This document shows, one piece after another, positions 1 through 5,389 of a stretch of 6,469 nt of DNA. The translations under genes were made by a program, and so were the position numbers. The notes beneath the pieces are model-generated. The model was not told where the DNA came from. It did not search any database and was given only the letters and a program-made list of their open reading frames with translations. The first letter of the stretch is position 1; each line of letters starts with the position of its first letter. Origin of the DNA: an uncultured Flavobacteriales bacterium. Its GTDB lineage: Bacteria; Bacteroidota; Bacteroidia; Flavobacteriales; Schleiferiaceae. Location of the stretch: contig CAIJMB010000223.1 of NCBI GenBank assembly GCA_903821715.1, positions 1 to 6,469 of the forward strand, in the 5' to 3' direction.

Positions 1-2
1 AA

Positions 3-68
3 GAAGAGGTGAATGCGGTATATCCTCAATTCATTTCTGAAGCAGAACCTGTTGAAGTTGGAGGATAA
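3..68 (+). CDS. ExbD-like biopolymer transporter, C-terminal tail only (partial)
   Basis: Frame 3 is open from the window edge to a TAA at 66-68 and encodes the last 21 residues of a protein ending in EAEPVEVGG. From memory, an acidic tail like this followed at once by a second ExbD gene is typical of the first of two tandem ExbD/TolR genes in Bacteroidota. The stop codon shares its final A with the ATG of the next gene (TAATG), so the two are translationally coupled and almost certainly in one operon. The start, transmembrane segment and most of the periplasmic domain lie outside the window. The assignment to ExbD therefore rests on the tail and on context, not on any domain visible here. 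Confidence 0.65.
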   Translation, partial: EEVNAVYPQFISEAEPVEVGG

Positions 69-550
69 TGGCTCACATTAAAAAGAAAAAGAAAGCGGAA
101 ACTCCGCCTTTGTCTACCGCCTCGTTGCCTGACATCGTGTTCATGCTGCTGTTCTTTTTCATGGTTACCACTACGATGCGTGAAGTGACGTTGCTGGTTA
201 AAGTGAAAAAGCCACAGGCTACCGAAATTCAGAAGCTTGAGCGTAAGGATTTGACGACCTACATCTACATCGGAACGCCCAAGAGTGCGGAACTCGGAAC
301 AGAGCCTCGCATTCAATTGGCCGACCAATTGGCAAGCGTGGGTGATGTTCAGCAGTGGGTAATCTTACAGCGTGAGGCCATCAATGAGGCTGAACGTCCT
401 AAGTTCACCGTGTCGATCAAGGCCGACGTGGATGCTAAAATGGGTTTGATTAGTGACATCAAGCAAGAGCTGCGCAAAGCACAGGCCCTGAAGTTGTCCT
501 ATTCTGCCAACCCTGCAGCTTCAGTCGAGGAACTGTACAAGGCCTACTAA
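68..550 (+). CDS. exbD: ExbD/TolR-family biopolymer transport protein
   Basis: A 160-residue single-pass inner-membrane protein of the ExbD/TolR family. With ExbB/TolQ (not in the window) such proteins form a proton-driven motor that energises TonB-dependent outer-membrane transport, or in Bacteroidota related envelope functions. Seen in sequence: a basic cytoplasmic N-terminus with KKKKK at residues 5-9; the family signature STASLPDIVFMLLFFFMV at 16-33, leading into one membrane helix at about 20-37; and Asp22, in the position of the conserved proton-carrying aspartate. A periplasmic domain follows, including VSIKADVDAKMGLISDIKQEL at about 115-135. The length is normal for the family. The ATG overlaps the stop of the upstream ExbD-like gene, and GGAGGA at 60-65 lies too close to the start to be a normal ribosome-binding site, so translational reinitiation is likely. 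A strong terminator follows. Which TonB-like partner it serves cannot be told from the window. Confidence 0.93.
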   Translation: MAHIKKKKKAETPPLSTASLPDIVFMLLFFFMVTTTMREVTLLVKVKKPQATEIQKLERKDLTTYIYIGTPKSAELGTEPRIQLADQLASVGDVQQWVILQREAINEAERPKFTVSIKADVDAKMGLISDIKQELRKAQALKLSYSANPAASVEELYKAY

Positions 551-572
551 AGGTCTGGTGTTTTGGTTTGAG

Positions 573-600
573 CCCGGCTCCGAAAGGAGCCGGGTTTTTT
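573..600 (+). terminator. Rho-independent terminator after the exbD operon
   Basis: A perfect 9-bp GC-rich stem, CCCGGCTCC (573-581) pairing with GGAGCCGGG (586-594), is closed by a GAAA tetraloop of the stable GNRA type and followed by six T (595-600). It starts 22 nt after the exbD stop. The opposite strand has no T-run after the hairpin, so termination should act on rightward transcription only. The last T is also the first base of the heptanucleotide repeat block. Confidence 0.95.
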
Positions 601-830
601 ATGGCCTTCGGCCTGGAGCCTTCGGCCTGTGGCCTGCGCCCTGGGGCCTTCGGCCGGTCTGTGGTCTCTGGTTTCTTGTTTCTGGTGGCCTGTGGCCTGT
701 GGCTGGTTTCTGGCTTCTGGTCTCTGGTTTTTAGCTTCTCGATTCTGGTGAGTGGTTCATATTGCCGATACCAAGCGGCCTGGGACTAAAGGCCAGTAGC
801 AAGCGGCCAGTATCCATTAGCTAGAAGTCA
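600..830. repeat. Degenerate heptanucleotide tandem repeat array (33 phased units)
   Basis: Read in consecutive 7-mers from 600, the sequence keeps a single 7-nt phase for 231 nt (33 units) with no indel. Three domains are visible. In 600-655 (8 units, consensus TNNGGCC) position 1 is T in 8/8, position 5 is G in 7/8, and positions 6-7 are CC in 8/8; TTCGGCC occurs three times and creates GGCCTTCGGCC mini-palindromes at 603-613 and 645-655. In 656-760 (15 units, consensus GGTTTCT) position 2 is G in 15/15, position 3 is T in 12/15 and position 7 is T in 13/15; three GGCC-type units sit inside at 684-704. In 761-830 (10 units, consensus GNRGCCA, more decayed) position 5 is C in 9/10 and position 7 is A in 8/10. 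The counts were made by hand. No credible gene lies here. The array resembles in style the short tandemly repeated repetitive (STRR) heptamers known from cyanobacteria; its function is unknown. Confidence 0.85.
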
Positions 831-916
831 ATCTTGCTAACCTCGCCAACCTTGCTAACCTCGCCAACGAGCCAACCTTGCCAATCTTGCTAACCTCGCC
901 AGTGAGCCGCTTGCCG
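831..916. repeat. 9-nt tandem repeat array (ATCTTGCTA / ACCTCGCCA)
   Basis: Directly after the heptamer block the period changes to 9 nt. Units are ATCTTGCTA (831-839), ACCTCGCCA (840-848), ACCTTGCTA (849-857), ACCTCGCCA (858-866), an 8-nt ACGAGCCA (867-874), ACCTTGCCA (875-883), ATCTTGCTA (884-892), ACCTCGCCA (893-901), an 8-nt GTGAGCCG (902-909), and a truncated CTTGCCG (910-916). The 18-mer at 830-847 recurs exactly at 883-900. Most units end in GC[CT]A, the ending seen in several of the last heptamers. The array stops 2 nt before the promoter-like box of the CPBP protease gene. A reverse-strand reading gives Leu-Ala-Arg repeats, but I regard that as a by-product of a 9-nt period, not a gene. 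Confidence 0.85.
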
Positions 917-918
917 CG

Positions 919-926
919 TACTTTTG
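919..926 (+). promoter_or_regulatory. Putative Bacteroidota -7 promoter box for the CPBP protease gene
   Basis: TACTTTTG matches the Bacteroidota -7 element TAnnTTTG exactly and ends 6 nt before the ATG at 933. I see no TTG at the usual 17-23 nt upstream distance, so the assignment rests on the -7 box and its position. If it is used, transcription would start close to the ATG. Confidence 0.55.
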
Positions 927-932
927 GCGGCA

Positions 933-1796
933 ATGAATTCCTTTAAGTCTGATTCCTTGTTTTTGGCGTTTGCCGTGGTGCTCTCGATGCTGTTTGTTTC
1001 GGGCTTGGGTGGGGCGTCGGTGATGCAGATCCTTGGGTACGGCGGAATGAACTTGAGTGAGGTGATCCTGCATGAGGAGCTGAATGCGGCACGTGCGCTG
1101 TTGGCGCAGCAGGGATTGGGGTCGCTGGCGATCTTTTTGGTTCCGGCGTTGGCGCTGCAGCAGCGTTGGTCACGGGTTGAGGAGCCGGCGACGCCGGCGT
1201 TGCCGCGGCACGCGGCCTGGAGTTGGCGCGAGACCGTGCTGGCGTGGACGCTGCTTCCCGCGTTGCTGCCCGCATTGGAGTGGGCATCGGGTTGGTGGCT
1301 CCAGTTTCTACAGGGTCAGGAGTGGGCAGCGTCAGCGGTGGCTCAGGCTGAGACGCAGTCGGGTTGGGTCGAGCGCATGCTCTTTTTGCCGCACTGGGGC
1401 GACAAGTTGCTTGGAGTGGCAGTGTTTGTGGTCATTGCCGCGGTAGGCGAGGAGCTCTTCTTTCGCGGAGCCTTACAGCGCATGCTACGCGCCCGCTTGG
1501 CTCCATGGGTGTCGGTGCTGGCGTCCGCGGCGCTATTTGCCGGATTTCACTTTGACTTGATTCACGCTCCCTTTTTGGTAGTGGCCGGGCTTGCCCTTGC
1601 GTGGATCTACGAACGAAGCGGACGCCTATGGGTTCCGCTCGGGGCGCATGTGCTCCACAACGGAATCACGTACGTTCAGACTCAAATAGAGGGTCCTGGG
1701 TCGTACGCCGCCCATGTGGTGGCTAATTGGACGTGGCTGGTTCCGCTCGGAATCCTGGCCGCAGCGGCCATAGTCGGAGCACTCGCGCGCAAATAA
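933..1796 (+). CDS. CPBP-family intramembrane metalloprotease (CAAX/Abi type)
   Basis: A 287-residue polytopic membrane protein of the CPBP (CAAX protease and bacteriocin-processing; Rce1/Abi) family. It carries the family's metal-binding and catalytic motifs: EELFFR at 173-178 (EExxxR), FAGFH at 202-206 (FxxxH) and HVLHN at 239-243 (HxxxN). Several strongly hydrophobic stretches fit membrane helices, for example at about 10-26, 62-76, 158-171, 190-203, 211-225 and 266-284. Established knowledge: family members are glutamate/metal-type intramembrane endopeptidases, but most bacterial members, including this one, have no known substrate. I chose the ATG at 933. An in-frame TTG at 924 would give three more residues, but it lies inside the putative promoter box. 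The dus gene starts 13 nt downstream. The gene's GC content appears higher than that of exbD. No immunity or bacteriocin gene is visible nearby to suggest that role. Confidence 0.88.
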   Translation: MNSFKSDSLFLAFAVVLSMLFVSGLGGASVMQILGYGGMNLSEVILHEELNAARALLAQQGLGSLAIFLVPALALQQRWSRVEEPATPALPRHAAWSWRETVLAWTLLPALLPALEWASGWWLQFLQGQEWAASAVAQAETQSGWVERMLFLPHWGDKLLGVAVFVVIAAVGEELFFRGALQRMLRARLAPWVSVLASAALFAGFHFDLIHAPFLVVAGLALAWIYERSGRLWVPLGAHVLHNGITYVQTQIEGPGSYAAHVVANWTWLVPLGILAAAAIVGALARK

Positions 1797-1797
1797 G

Positions 1798-1805
1798 TAC
1801 CTTTG
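1798..1805 (+). promoter_or_regulatory. Putative -7 promoter box for dus
   Basis: TACCTTTG is an exact TAnnTTTG match. It starts 1 nt after the CPBP protease stop codon and ends 4 nt before the GTG start of dus, so the 13-nt intergenic gap is mostly promoter box. No convincing -33 TTG is visible. Dus may therefore have its own promoter despite the tight spacing, or be read through from the protease gene as well. Confidence 0.5.
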
Positions 1806-1809
1806 CACC

Positions 1810-2817
1810 GTGGTAAAAATCGCGGACATCGAACTACCGGACTTTCCGTTGCTCCTCGCTCCGATGGAGGACGTGAGCGATCCGCCCTTTCGCCTGCTAT
1901 GCAAAGAGAACGGGGCAGACCTCATGTATACCGAATTTATTTCGAGCGAGGGACTGATCCGCGATGCCGTGAAGTCGCGCGCCAAGCTAGATATTTTTGA
2001 ATACGAGCGTCCGATTGGGATTCAAATCTTTGGTTCCGAACTCGAGAGCATGATTGAAGCTGCGGTCATTTGCGCCGAGGCGAATCCGGACCTCATCGAC
2101 ATTAATTACGGATGTCCGGTCAAAAAGGTAGTGTGCAAGGGCGCAGGGGCGAGTATGCTTCAGGATATTCCGAAGATGGTGCGCCTCACCAAAGCCATCG
2201 TCGATGCCGTGGATAAGCCCGTGACGGTCAAGACCCGCTTGGGTTGGGACGACAGTACCAAAAACGTGGTTGAGGTCGCAGAACGGCTTCAAGATATTGG
2301 CATCAAGGCCATTAGTATCCACGGACGCACGCGCAGCCAGATGTACAAAGGCGAAGCCGACTGGACGCTGATTGGGGCGATTAAGAACAATCCGCGCATG
2401 AACATTCCGGTGTTTGGAAACGGAGACATTGACAGCCCTGAGAAGGCCCTGGTGATGCGCGACCGCTACGGGGTTGACGGAGTGATGATTGGCCGCGCCA
2501 CCATCGGGTACCCGTGGATTTTTAAAGAAATCAAGCACTTCATGGCGACGGGCGAGCACTTGGATCCGCCGACTCTCAGCGAGCGCGCCAACGCCGCGCA
2601 GCGCCACTTAGAGCTTTCGGTGGACTGGAAGGGCGAGAAGCTGGCGATCGCCGAGATGCGCCGCCACTACGGGAATTACTTTAGAAACTTCCCCAATTTC
2701 AAAGAGTTGCGCCAGACTCTGGTGACCTCGGATTCGCTCGAGATGCTGCGCGCCACATTCGACGAGATTCGCGGAGACTACGCGCTGCGCAACAGCTTCG
2801 TATCGGAGCCGGCGTGA
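1810..2817 (+). CDS. dusB: tRNA-dihydrouridine synthase (DusB-like)
   Basis: A 335-residue cytoplasmic flavoenzyme that reduces specific uridines in the tRNA D-loop to dihydrouridine with FMN and NADPH. Seen in order: the TIM-barrel opening LLLAPMEDVSDPPFRLLC at 14-31; the catalytic-loop signature INYGCPVKKVV at 98-108, with Cys102 as the expected proton donor; KTRLGW at 141-146; HGRTRSQMYKG at 171-181; the FMN-phosphate-binding GNGDI at 203-207 and MIGRA at 226-230; then a helical tRNA-binding domain including RRHYGNYFRNFPNFKELR at 284-301. The length is typical of DusB. In E. coli DusB modifies U17; the target here may differ, so the B subtype is inferred from overall resemblance. The GTG start at 1810 is supported by the alignable MVKIADIELPDFPLLLAPM N-terminus. 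The last 40 bp overlap the convergent permease gene. Confidence 0.94.
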   Translation: MVKIADIELPDFPLLLAPMEDVSDPPFRLLCKENGADLMYTEFISSEGLIRDAVKSRAKLDIFEYERPIGIQIFGSELESMIEAAVICAEANPDLIDINYGCPVKKVVCKGAGASMLQDIPKMVRLTKAIVDAVDKPVTVKTRLGWDDSTKNVVEVAERLQDIGIKAISIHGRTRSQMYKGEADWTLIGAIKNNPRMNIPVFGNGDIDSPEKALVMRDRYGVDGVMIGRATIGYPWIFKEIKHFMATGEHLDPPTLSERANAAQRHLELSVDWKGEKLAIAEMRRHYGNYFRNFPNFKELRQTLVTSDSLEMLRATFDEIRGDYALRNSFVSEPA

Positions 2818-3962
2818 CGCCCGGCGAGCCACGAGAGTAGGCCGCCAATCACAACCACCAACGCGAGCACTGCGAGCGAGTGCACCACCGACCACTGGAC
2901 AGGGTAAGCGTCTACGACGTATCCTTCGCCGAGTTTGAGTAGTCCCCATTGGGCCTGGGCGGCGACGACCGCTGCTCCCAAGGTGAATCCAAGGATGGCG
3001 CCGATAAGGGTGAGCCAGATTCCGCTCCAGGTGAATGCAGCTCGGATGCGGTCCGCGGGCATTCCTAGGGCGGCGAGCATGGCGCGCTGGCCCTGTTTTT
3101 CGAGAATGATGAGGCTGGCGGCTGCGTAGAGTCCGAGCGATGCCAGGAGCACGATGAATCCCAAAATGGCTGTGGTGGCTAGGCCTTCGCTGCGAAGAAC
3201 TCGAAACATGGCTTCTTCTCGCTCTTCGGGGCGTTCCGGGGTCCATCCGGGTGCAGCGGTGGCTAGTATGGCGCGCAGGTCTCCTGACGCACCATCTGAG
3301 GGCCAAACCAGCACGTGCGAAACCTGCCCTGAGTCGGCCAGCGGCCTTAGGGCCCGAAGCTCAGCCATGGGCATGATGCCGAATGCGTAGTCGATTTGGG
3401 GGTGGATACTGAAGGTTCCGCGCACTAATGCGAAGCTGCGCTGAAAGTCCTCAAGGCCGGCTTGGGGCCATAGCAGTTCCACGGGGTCGGGGCCGCGGCT
3501 GAAGTCCACCATAAGTTGGCCAGAAGCGCCGGTGCCGAGGTAGAGTCCGTCCAATTCGGCAATGGTGTCACCGTCGCCGCGAACCAACTGCGCGGCCCAG
3601 GGGCTCAACGCCGCAAAGTTGGAGTCCACGCCCCAGATCTCGACAAGAACTTCGCGCTCCTCGCTGCGCACGAGTGCCTTTTGGCTGACCACAGTGCTTA
3701 GCCCCGCAACCTCAGGAAGGGCCCGCAGGGCCTCAAGATCGACTTCACGGTGAATACCCTCAGTCGGCGACAGGGTGTAGGGGGCGTGCATGCCTTCGTA
3801 GGCGGCGCGCACCATGGATTCAAGCCCGTTGAACCCGGCGAGGACGACGAGCATTGCGGCGGTTCCGACGGCTACGCCGAGCGCAGCAAGGCGAGCCACC
3901 CACTGGGTGAGCTTGCGGCCGCGAAGCAGGCGCCAGCCCAACTGCGGTCCGCTCGCGCGCAC
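2778..3962 (-). CDS. FtsX/LolC-E-type ABC transporter permease
   Basis: A 394-residue inner-membrane permease of the MacB/FtsX/LolC-E superfamily. The topology is diagnostic: a short cytoplasmic N-terminus, one helix at about 25-45 (LGVAVGTAAMLVVLAGFNGLE), a large periplasmic domain at about 46-262, then three helices near 263-286, 311-337 and 358-380. The cytoplasmic loop EKQGQRAMLAALGMPADRIRA at about 288-308 is the usual contact for the ATPase. LolC/E homologues release lipoproteins from the inner membrane with the LolD ATPase; no ATPase gene is present here, so the partner must be encoded elsewhere and the substrate is inferred. It starts with GTG at 3962, sharing one base with the rbfA stop (TAGTG), so it is translationally coupled to rbfA. 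The rbfA-then-permease order is, from memory, common in Bacteroidota. The stop at 2778 lies inside the 3' end of dus. The length suggests an intact gene. Confidence 0.9.
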   Translation of the reverse strand: MRASGPQLGWRLLRGRKLTQWVARLAALGVAVGTAAMLVVLAGFNGLESMVRAAYEGMHAPYTLSPTEGIHREVDLEALRALPEVAGLSTVVSQKALVRSEEREVLVEIWGVDSNFAALSPWAAQLVRGDGDTIAELDGLYLGTGASGQLMVDFSRGPDPVELLWPQAGLEDFQRSFALVRGTFSIHPQIDYAFGIMPMAELRALRPLADSGQVSHVLVWPSDGASGDLRAILATAAPGWTPERPEEREEAMFRVLRSEGLATTAILGFIVLLASLGLYAAASLIILEKQGQRAMLAALGMPADRIRAAFTWSGIWLTLIGAILGFTLGAAVVAAQAQWGLLKLGEGYVVDAYPVQWSVVHSLAVLALVVVIGGLLSWLAGRHAGSDTKLLRSA

Positions 3963-4321
3963 TACTTAAACGGATTTTCTCCGCCCTCGCGCAGAAGGCG
4001 GTCGATGTTGGCCTCGTACTCCATCGAATCGTCGGCGAAGTACTGTAGGTTTGGAATCACGCGCAGCTGGTGGCGCACCCGACCGGCCAGCTCGTTTTTA
4101 ATCCGCGGAGCGTGCTCCTCGATGAACTCCATCGCCTTCTCGGTGCGGTCGATCGGAAAAAAGCTGAGGTAGACCCGCGCCAGTCCGAGATCCGGAGTTA
4201 CCCGTATTTTGCTCACGGTAATGAGGGTTCCGGGAAATTCCGCTGCCGCTAGGGCGCGAAAAACCTCGGCCATGTCGTGCTGCAGCAGCGAATTAATACG
4301 TTTTTGGCGGATGGATTCCAT
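3962..4321 (-). CDS. rbfA: 30S ribosome-binding factor RbfA
   Basis: A 119-residue small KH-fold protein that binds the pre-30S subunit and aids 16S rRNA 5'-end maturation, notably in the cold. Family hallmarks seen: the N-terminal helix MESIRQKRINSLLQHDMAEV; the ITVSKIRVTPDLGLARVYLS strand region at about 34-53, matching the conserved VTxDLxxAxVY block; and VIPNLQYFADDSMEYEANID at about 88-107, matching the P-L-F-D-S-E-ID-LL tail. I chose the ATG at 4321. It gives the family's standard N-terminus and sits 5 nt after an exact TACTTTTG box. An in-frame start further upstream at 4387 would add 22 unrelated residues, run through the promoter and overlap the epimerase gene. The stop overlaps the permease GTG. 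This is a core ribosome-assembly gene. Confidence 0.95.
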   Translation of the reverse strand: MESIRQKRINSLLQHDMAEVFRALAAAEFPGTLITVSKIRVTPDLGLARVYLSFFPIDRTEKAMEFIEEHAPRIKNELAGRVRHQLRVIPNLQYFADDSMEYEANIDRLLREGGENPFK

Positions 4322-4326
4322 ACCTG

Positions 4327-4334
4327 CAAAAGTA
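4327..4334 (-). promoter_or_regulatory. Putative -7 promoter box for rbfA-permease operon
   Basis: Read on the minus strand, TACTTTTG matches TAnnTTTG exactly and ends 5 nt before the rbfA ATG. A TTG on the same strand (4352-4350) lies 15 nt further upstream, slightly shorter than the 17-23 nt usually quoted between the -33 and -7 elements, so it is only a weak candidate. That TTG overlaps the ATG of the divergent epimerase gene. Confidence 0.6.
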
Positions 4335-4338
4335 CCGC

Positions 4339-4346
4339 TAATTTTA
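4339..4346 (+). promoter_or_regulatory. Weak putative -7 box for the methylmalonyl-CoA epimerase gene
   Basis: TAATTTTA matches TAnnTTTG at all but the last base and ends 5 nt before the ATG at 4352, the same placement as the stronger boxes elsewhere in this window. It is separated by 4 nt from the oppositely oriented rbfA box. No clear -33 element is visible. Confidence 0.35.
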
Positions 4347-4351
4347 GGGCA

Positions 4352-4768
4352 ATGCTTCCCTCTCCCCATTGGCTCGGAATCGAGCACCTCGGAATCGCCG
4401 TCCGCGACCTCGACGCCGCCGAAATCCTATACACAGGACTGCTCGGAGTCGGGCCCTACAAGCGCGAAGAGGTGGCCTCTGAAGGGGTCATGACCTCGTT
4501 TTTTGCAGTCGGAGGCAACAAAATTGAACTACTTGCCGCCACCCGCCAGGATTCGCCCATTGCCACTTTTATTGAGAAGCGTGGCGAGGGTCTGCATCAC
4601 GTGGCCTACGCGGTGGCCGACCTTCAGGCCGAGTTGGATCGCCTTGACGCGGCCGGTGTGGCTCTGATTCACCGCCACCCCAAGCCGGGTGCCGACGGCA
4701 AGATGATCGCCTTTGTGCATCCGAAATCCACAGGCGGAACCCTGATCGAGCTCTGCCAGGACGCCTGA
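4352..4768 (+). CDS. mce: Methylmalonyl-CoA epimerase (VOC superfamily)
   Basis: A 138-residue vicinal-oxygen-chelate enzyme, predicted to interconvert (R)- and (S)-methylmalonyl-CoA between propionyl-CoA carboxylase or methylmalonyl-CoA mutase steps. Two beta-alpha-beta-beta-beta modules are readable: IEHLGIAVRDLDAAEILYTGLLG at about 10-32, and GEGLHHVAYAVADLQAELDRLDAAGV at about 78-103. These are followed by the highly characteristic HPKPGADGKMIAFVHPKSTGG at 109-129 and LIELCQ. Likely metal ligands by family position are His12, Glu59 (in KIELL), His83 (or His82) and Glu133. I chose the ATG at 4352 because it gives the normal length (about 135 residues); in-frame sequence further upstream runs through the rbfA start region on the opposite strand and is not conserved-looking. 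Mutase and carboxylase genes are not in the window. The stop is 3 nt from the end of the convergent HAD gene. Confidence 0.93.
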   Translation: MLPSPHWLGIEHLGIAVRDLDAAEILYTGLLGVGPYKREEVASEGVMTSFFAVGGNKIELLAATRQDSPIATFIEKRGEGLHHVAYAVADLQAELDRLDAAGVALIHRHPKPGADGKMIAFVHPKSTGGTLIELCQDA

Positions 4769-4771
4769 CCG

Positions 4772-5374
4772 CTACACAAAATGCAGCGTCCGCCATCCGT
4801 AGGCGGCAGCTGATGCTATGTTGGCGGCGTTGTCGTCGACAAACAGCACTTCGTTGGGTGAGGTAATACCCAGTTCACGCTCCACGGCTGCATAAATCGC
4901 GGGGTCGGGCTTGCGCAAACCCATGTCAAACGAGTAAAACACTCGCTCAAAGCAACGTTCAAACGCCGCGTATCCGTGCAGGCCGAGTCGGCGGCGCACC
5001 TCGTCGATGTGGATGGGGTTGGTGTTGCTCAGTAGGGCAAGTTTGTAGCCCCTAGTCTTTAGCTGGTGCAGCTTGGCCAAGGTTCGGGGCGGAACCTCGA
5101 GCAGCAACTCGTTCCACGCCCGGTCGATGCTTGAATCAGCTGCGGCCCAACGCAGTTGGCCGCGAAGCGTATCGCGAAATCCGGCGGCCGAGAGGGCGCC
5201 GGTTTCGAATTCGTGAAAGTACGAGGCGTCGAAGTGCAGGTCGGCAGGCGCACCAAGCGTTTGAAACGCTTCAATGCTACGCGGCGGGTCGATTTCGATG
5301 ATAACGTTTCCGAAATCGAACACAATCCACCCGCCAGGGTGCGACGTGAGCTCAGAGGTTTTGAGGAGGCGCAT
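4772..5374 (-). CDS. HAD-superfamily phosphatase, YihX-like
   Basis: A 200-residue haloacid dehalogenase-type hydrolase. The four HAD motifs are present: motif I FDFGNVIIEID at 19-29 with nucleophile Asp20; motif II LLSNTN at 114-119; motif III GLRKPDPAIY at 152-161 with Lys155; motif IV LFVDDNAANI at 177-186 with Asp180/Asp181. A helical cap lies between motifs I and II. Position D+2 is Gly, not Asp, and the strings DxGNVIxxID, LSNTN and DDNAxNI closely resemble E. coli YihX, an alpha-D-glucose-1-phosphate phosphatase. The substrate here is nevertheless not predictable. The ATG at 5374 lies 15 nt after the AraC-type gene, in the same direction, so the two may be co-transcribed. A GACCTTTG box (7/8 of TAnnTTTG) sits 4 nt before the ATG and could provide a separate start. 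The gene converges tightly on the epimerase gene. Confidence 0.88.
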   Translation of the reverse strand: MRLLKTSELTSHPGGWIVFDFGNVIIEIDPPRSIEAFQTLGAPADLHFDASYFHEFETGALSAAGFRDTLRGQLRWAAADSSIDRAWNELLLEVPPRTLAKLHQLKTRGYKLALLSNTNPIHIDEVRRRLGLHGYAAFERCFERVFYSFDMGLRKPDPAIYAAVERELGITSPNEVLFVDDNAANIASAAAYGWRTLHFV

Positions 5375-5378
5375 GGCC

Positions 5379-5386
5379 CAAAGGTC
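5379..5386 (-). promoter_or_regulatory. Weak putative -7 box for the HAD phosphatase gene
   Basis: GACCTTTG on the minus strand differs from TAnnTTTG only at the first base and ends 4 nt before the HAD ATG, inside the 15-nt gap after the AraC-type gene. No -33 element is visible. Read-through from the regulator gene is an equal possibility. Confidence 0.3.
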
Positions 5387-5389
5387 GGG

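Noticed and set aside
568..789. A 73-residue forward open frame beginning MSPAPKGAGF
   Set aside because: It starts inside the terminator stem and is translated from the 7-nt repeat array. The Leu/Gly/Phe-rich product reflects repeat composition, and there is no promoter box or ribosome-binding site.
831..916. Possible CRISPR array
   Set aside because: Units are 9 nt and contiguous, with no 20-40 nt unique spacers and no cas genes nearby.
924..932. TTG start at 924 for the CPBP protease
   Set aside because: The TTG lies within the TACTTTTG box and would probably not be transcribed. The ATG at 933 is the better start, though the difference is only three residues.
855..1073. A reverse-strand frame ending in Leu-Ala-Arg repeats
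   Set aside because: The repeats come from the 9-nt array, which gives a three-residue period in any frame. The rest is antisense to the CPBP protease and looks like no protein family.
2608..3306. Long reverse-strand frame rich in Arg and His opposite dus and inside the permease
   Set aside because: This is a GC-driven shadow frame: its composition is unlike any protein and the conserved permease and Dus frames explain the sequence.
4277..4351. 25-residue N-terminal extension of the epimerase starting at 4277
   Set aside because: It overlaps the rbfA coding start on the other strand and makes the protein longer than family members. The ATG at 4352 gives the expected length.
4322..4387. 22-residue N-terminal extension of RbfA starting at 4387
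   Set aside because: It reads through the rbfA promoter box and antisense to the start of mce, and the added residues do not resemble RbfA. MESIRQKRI is the normal beginning.
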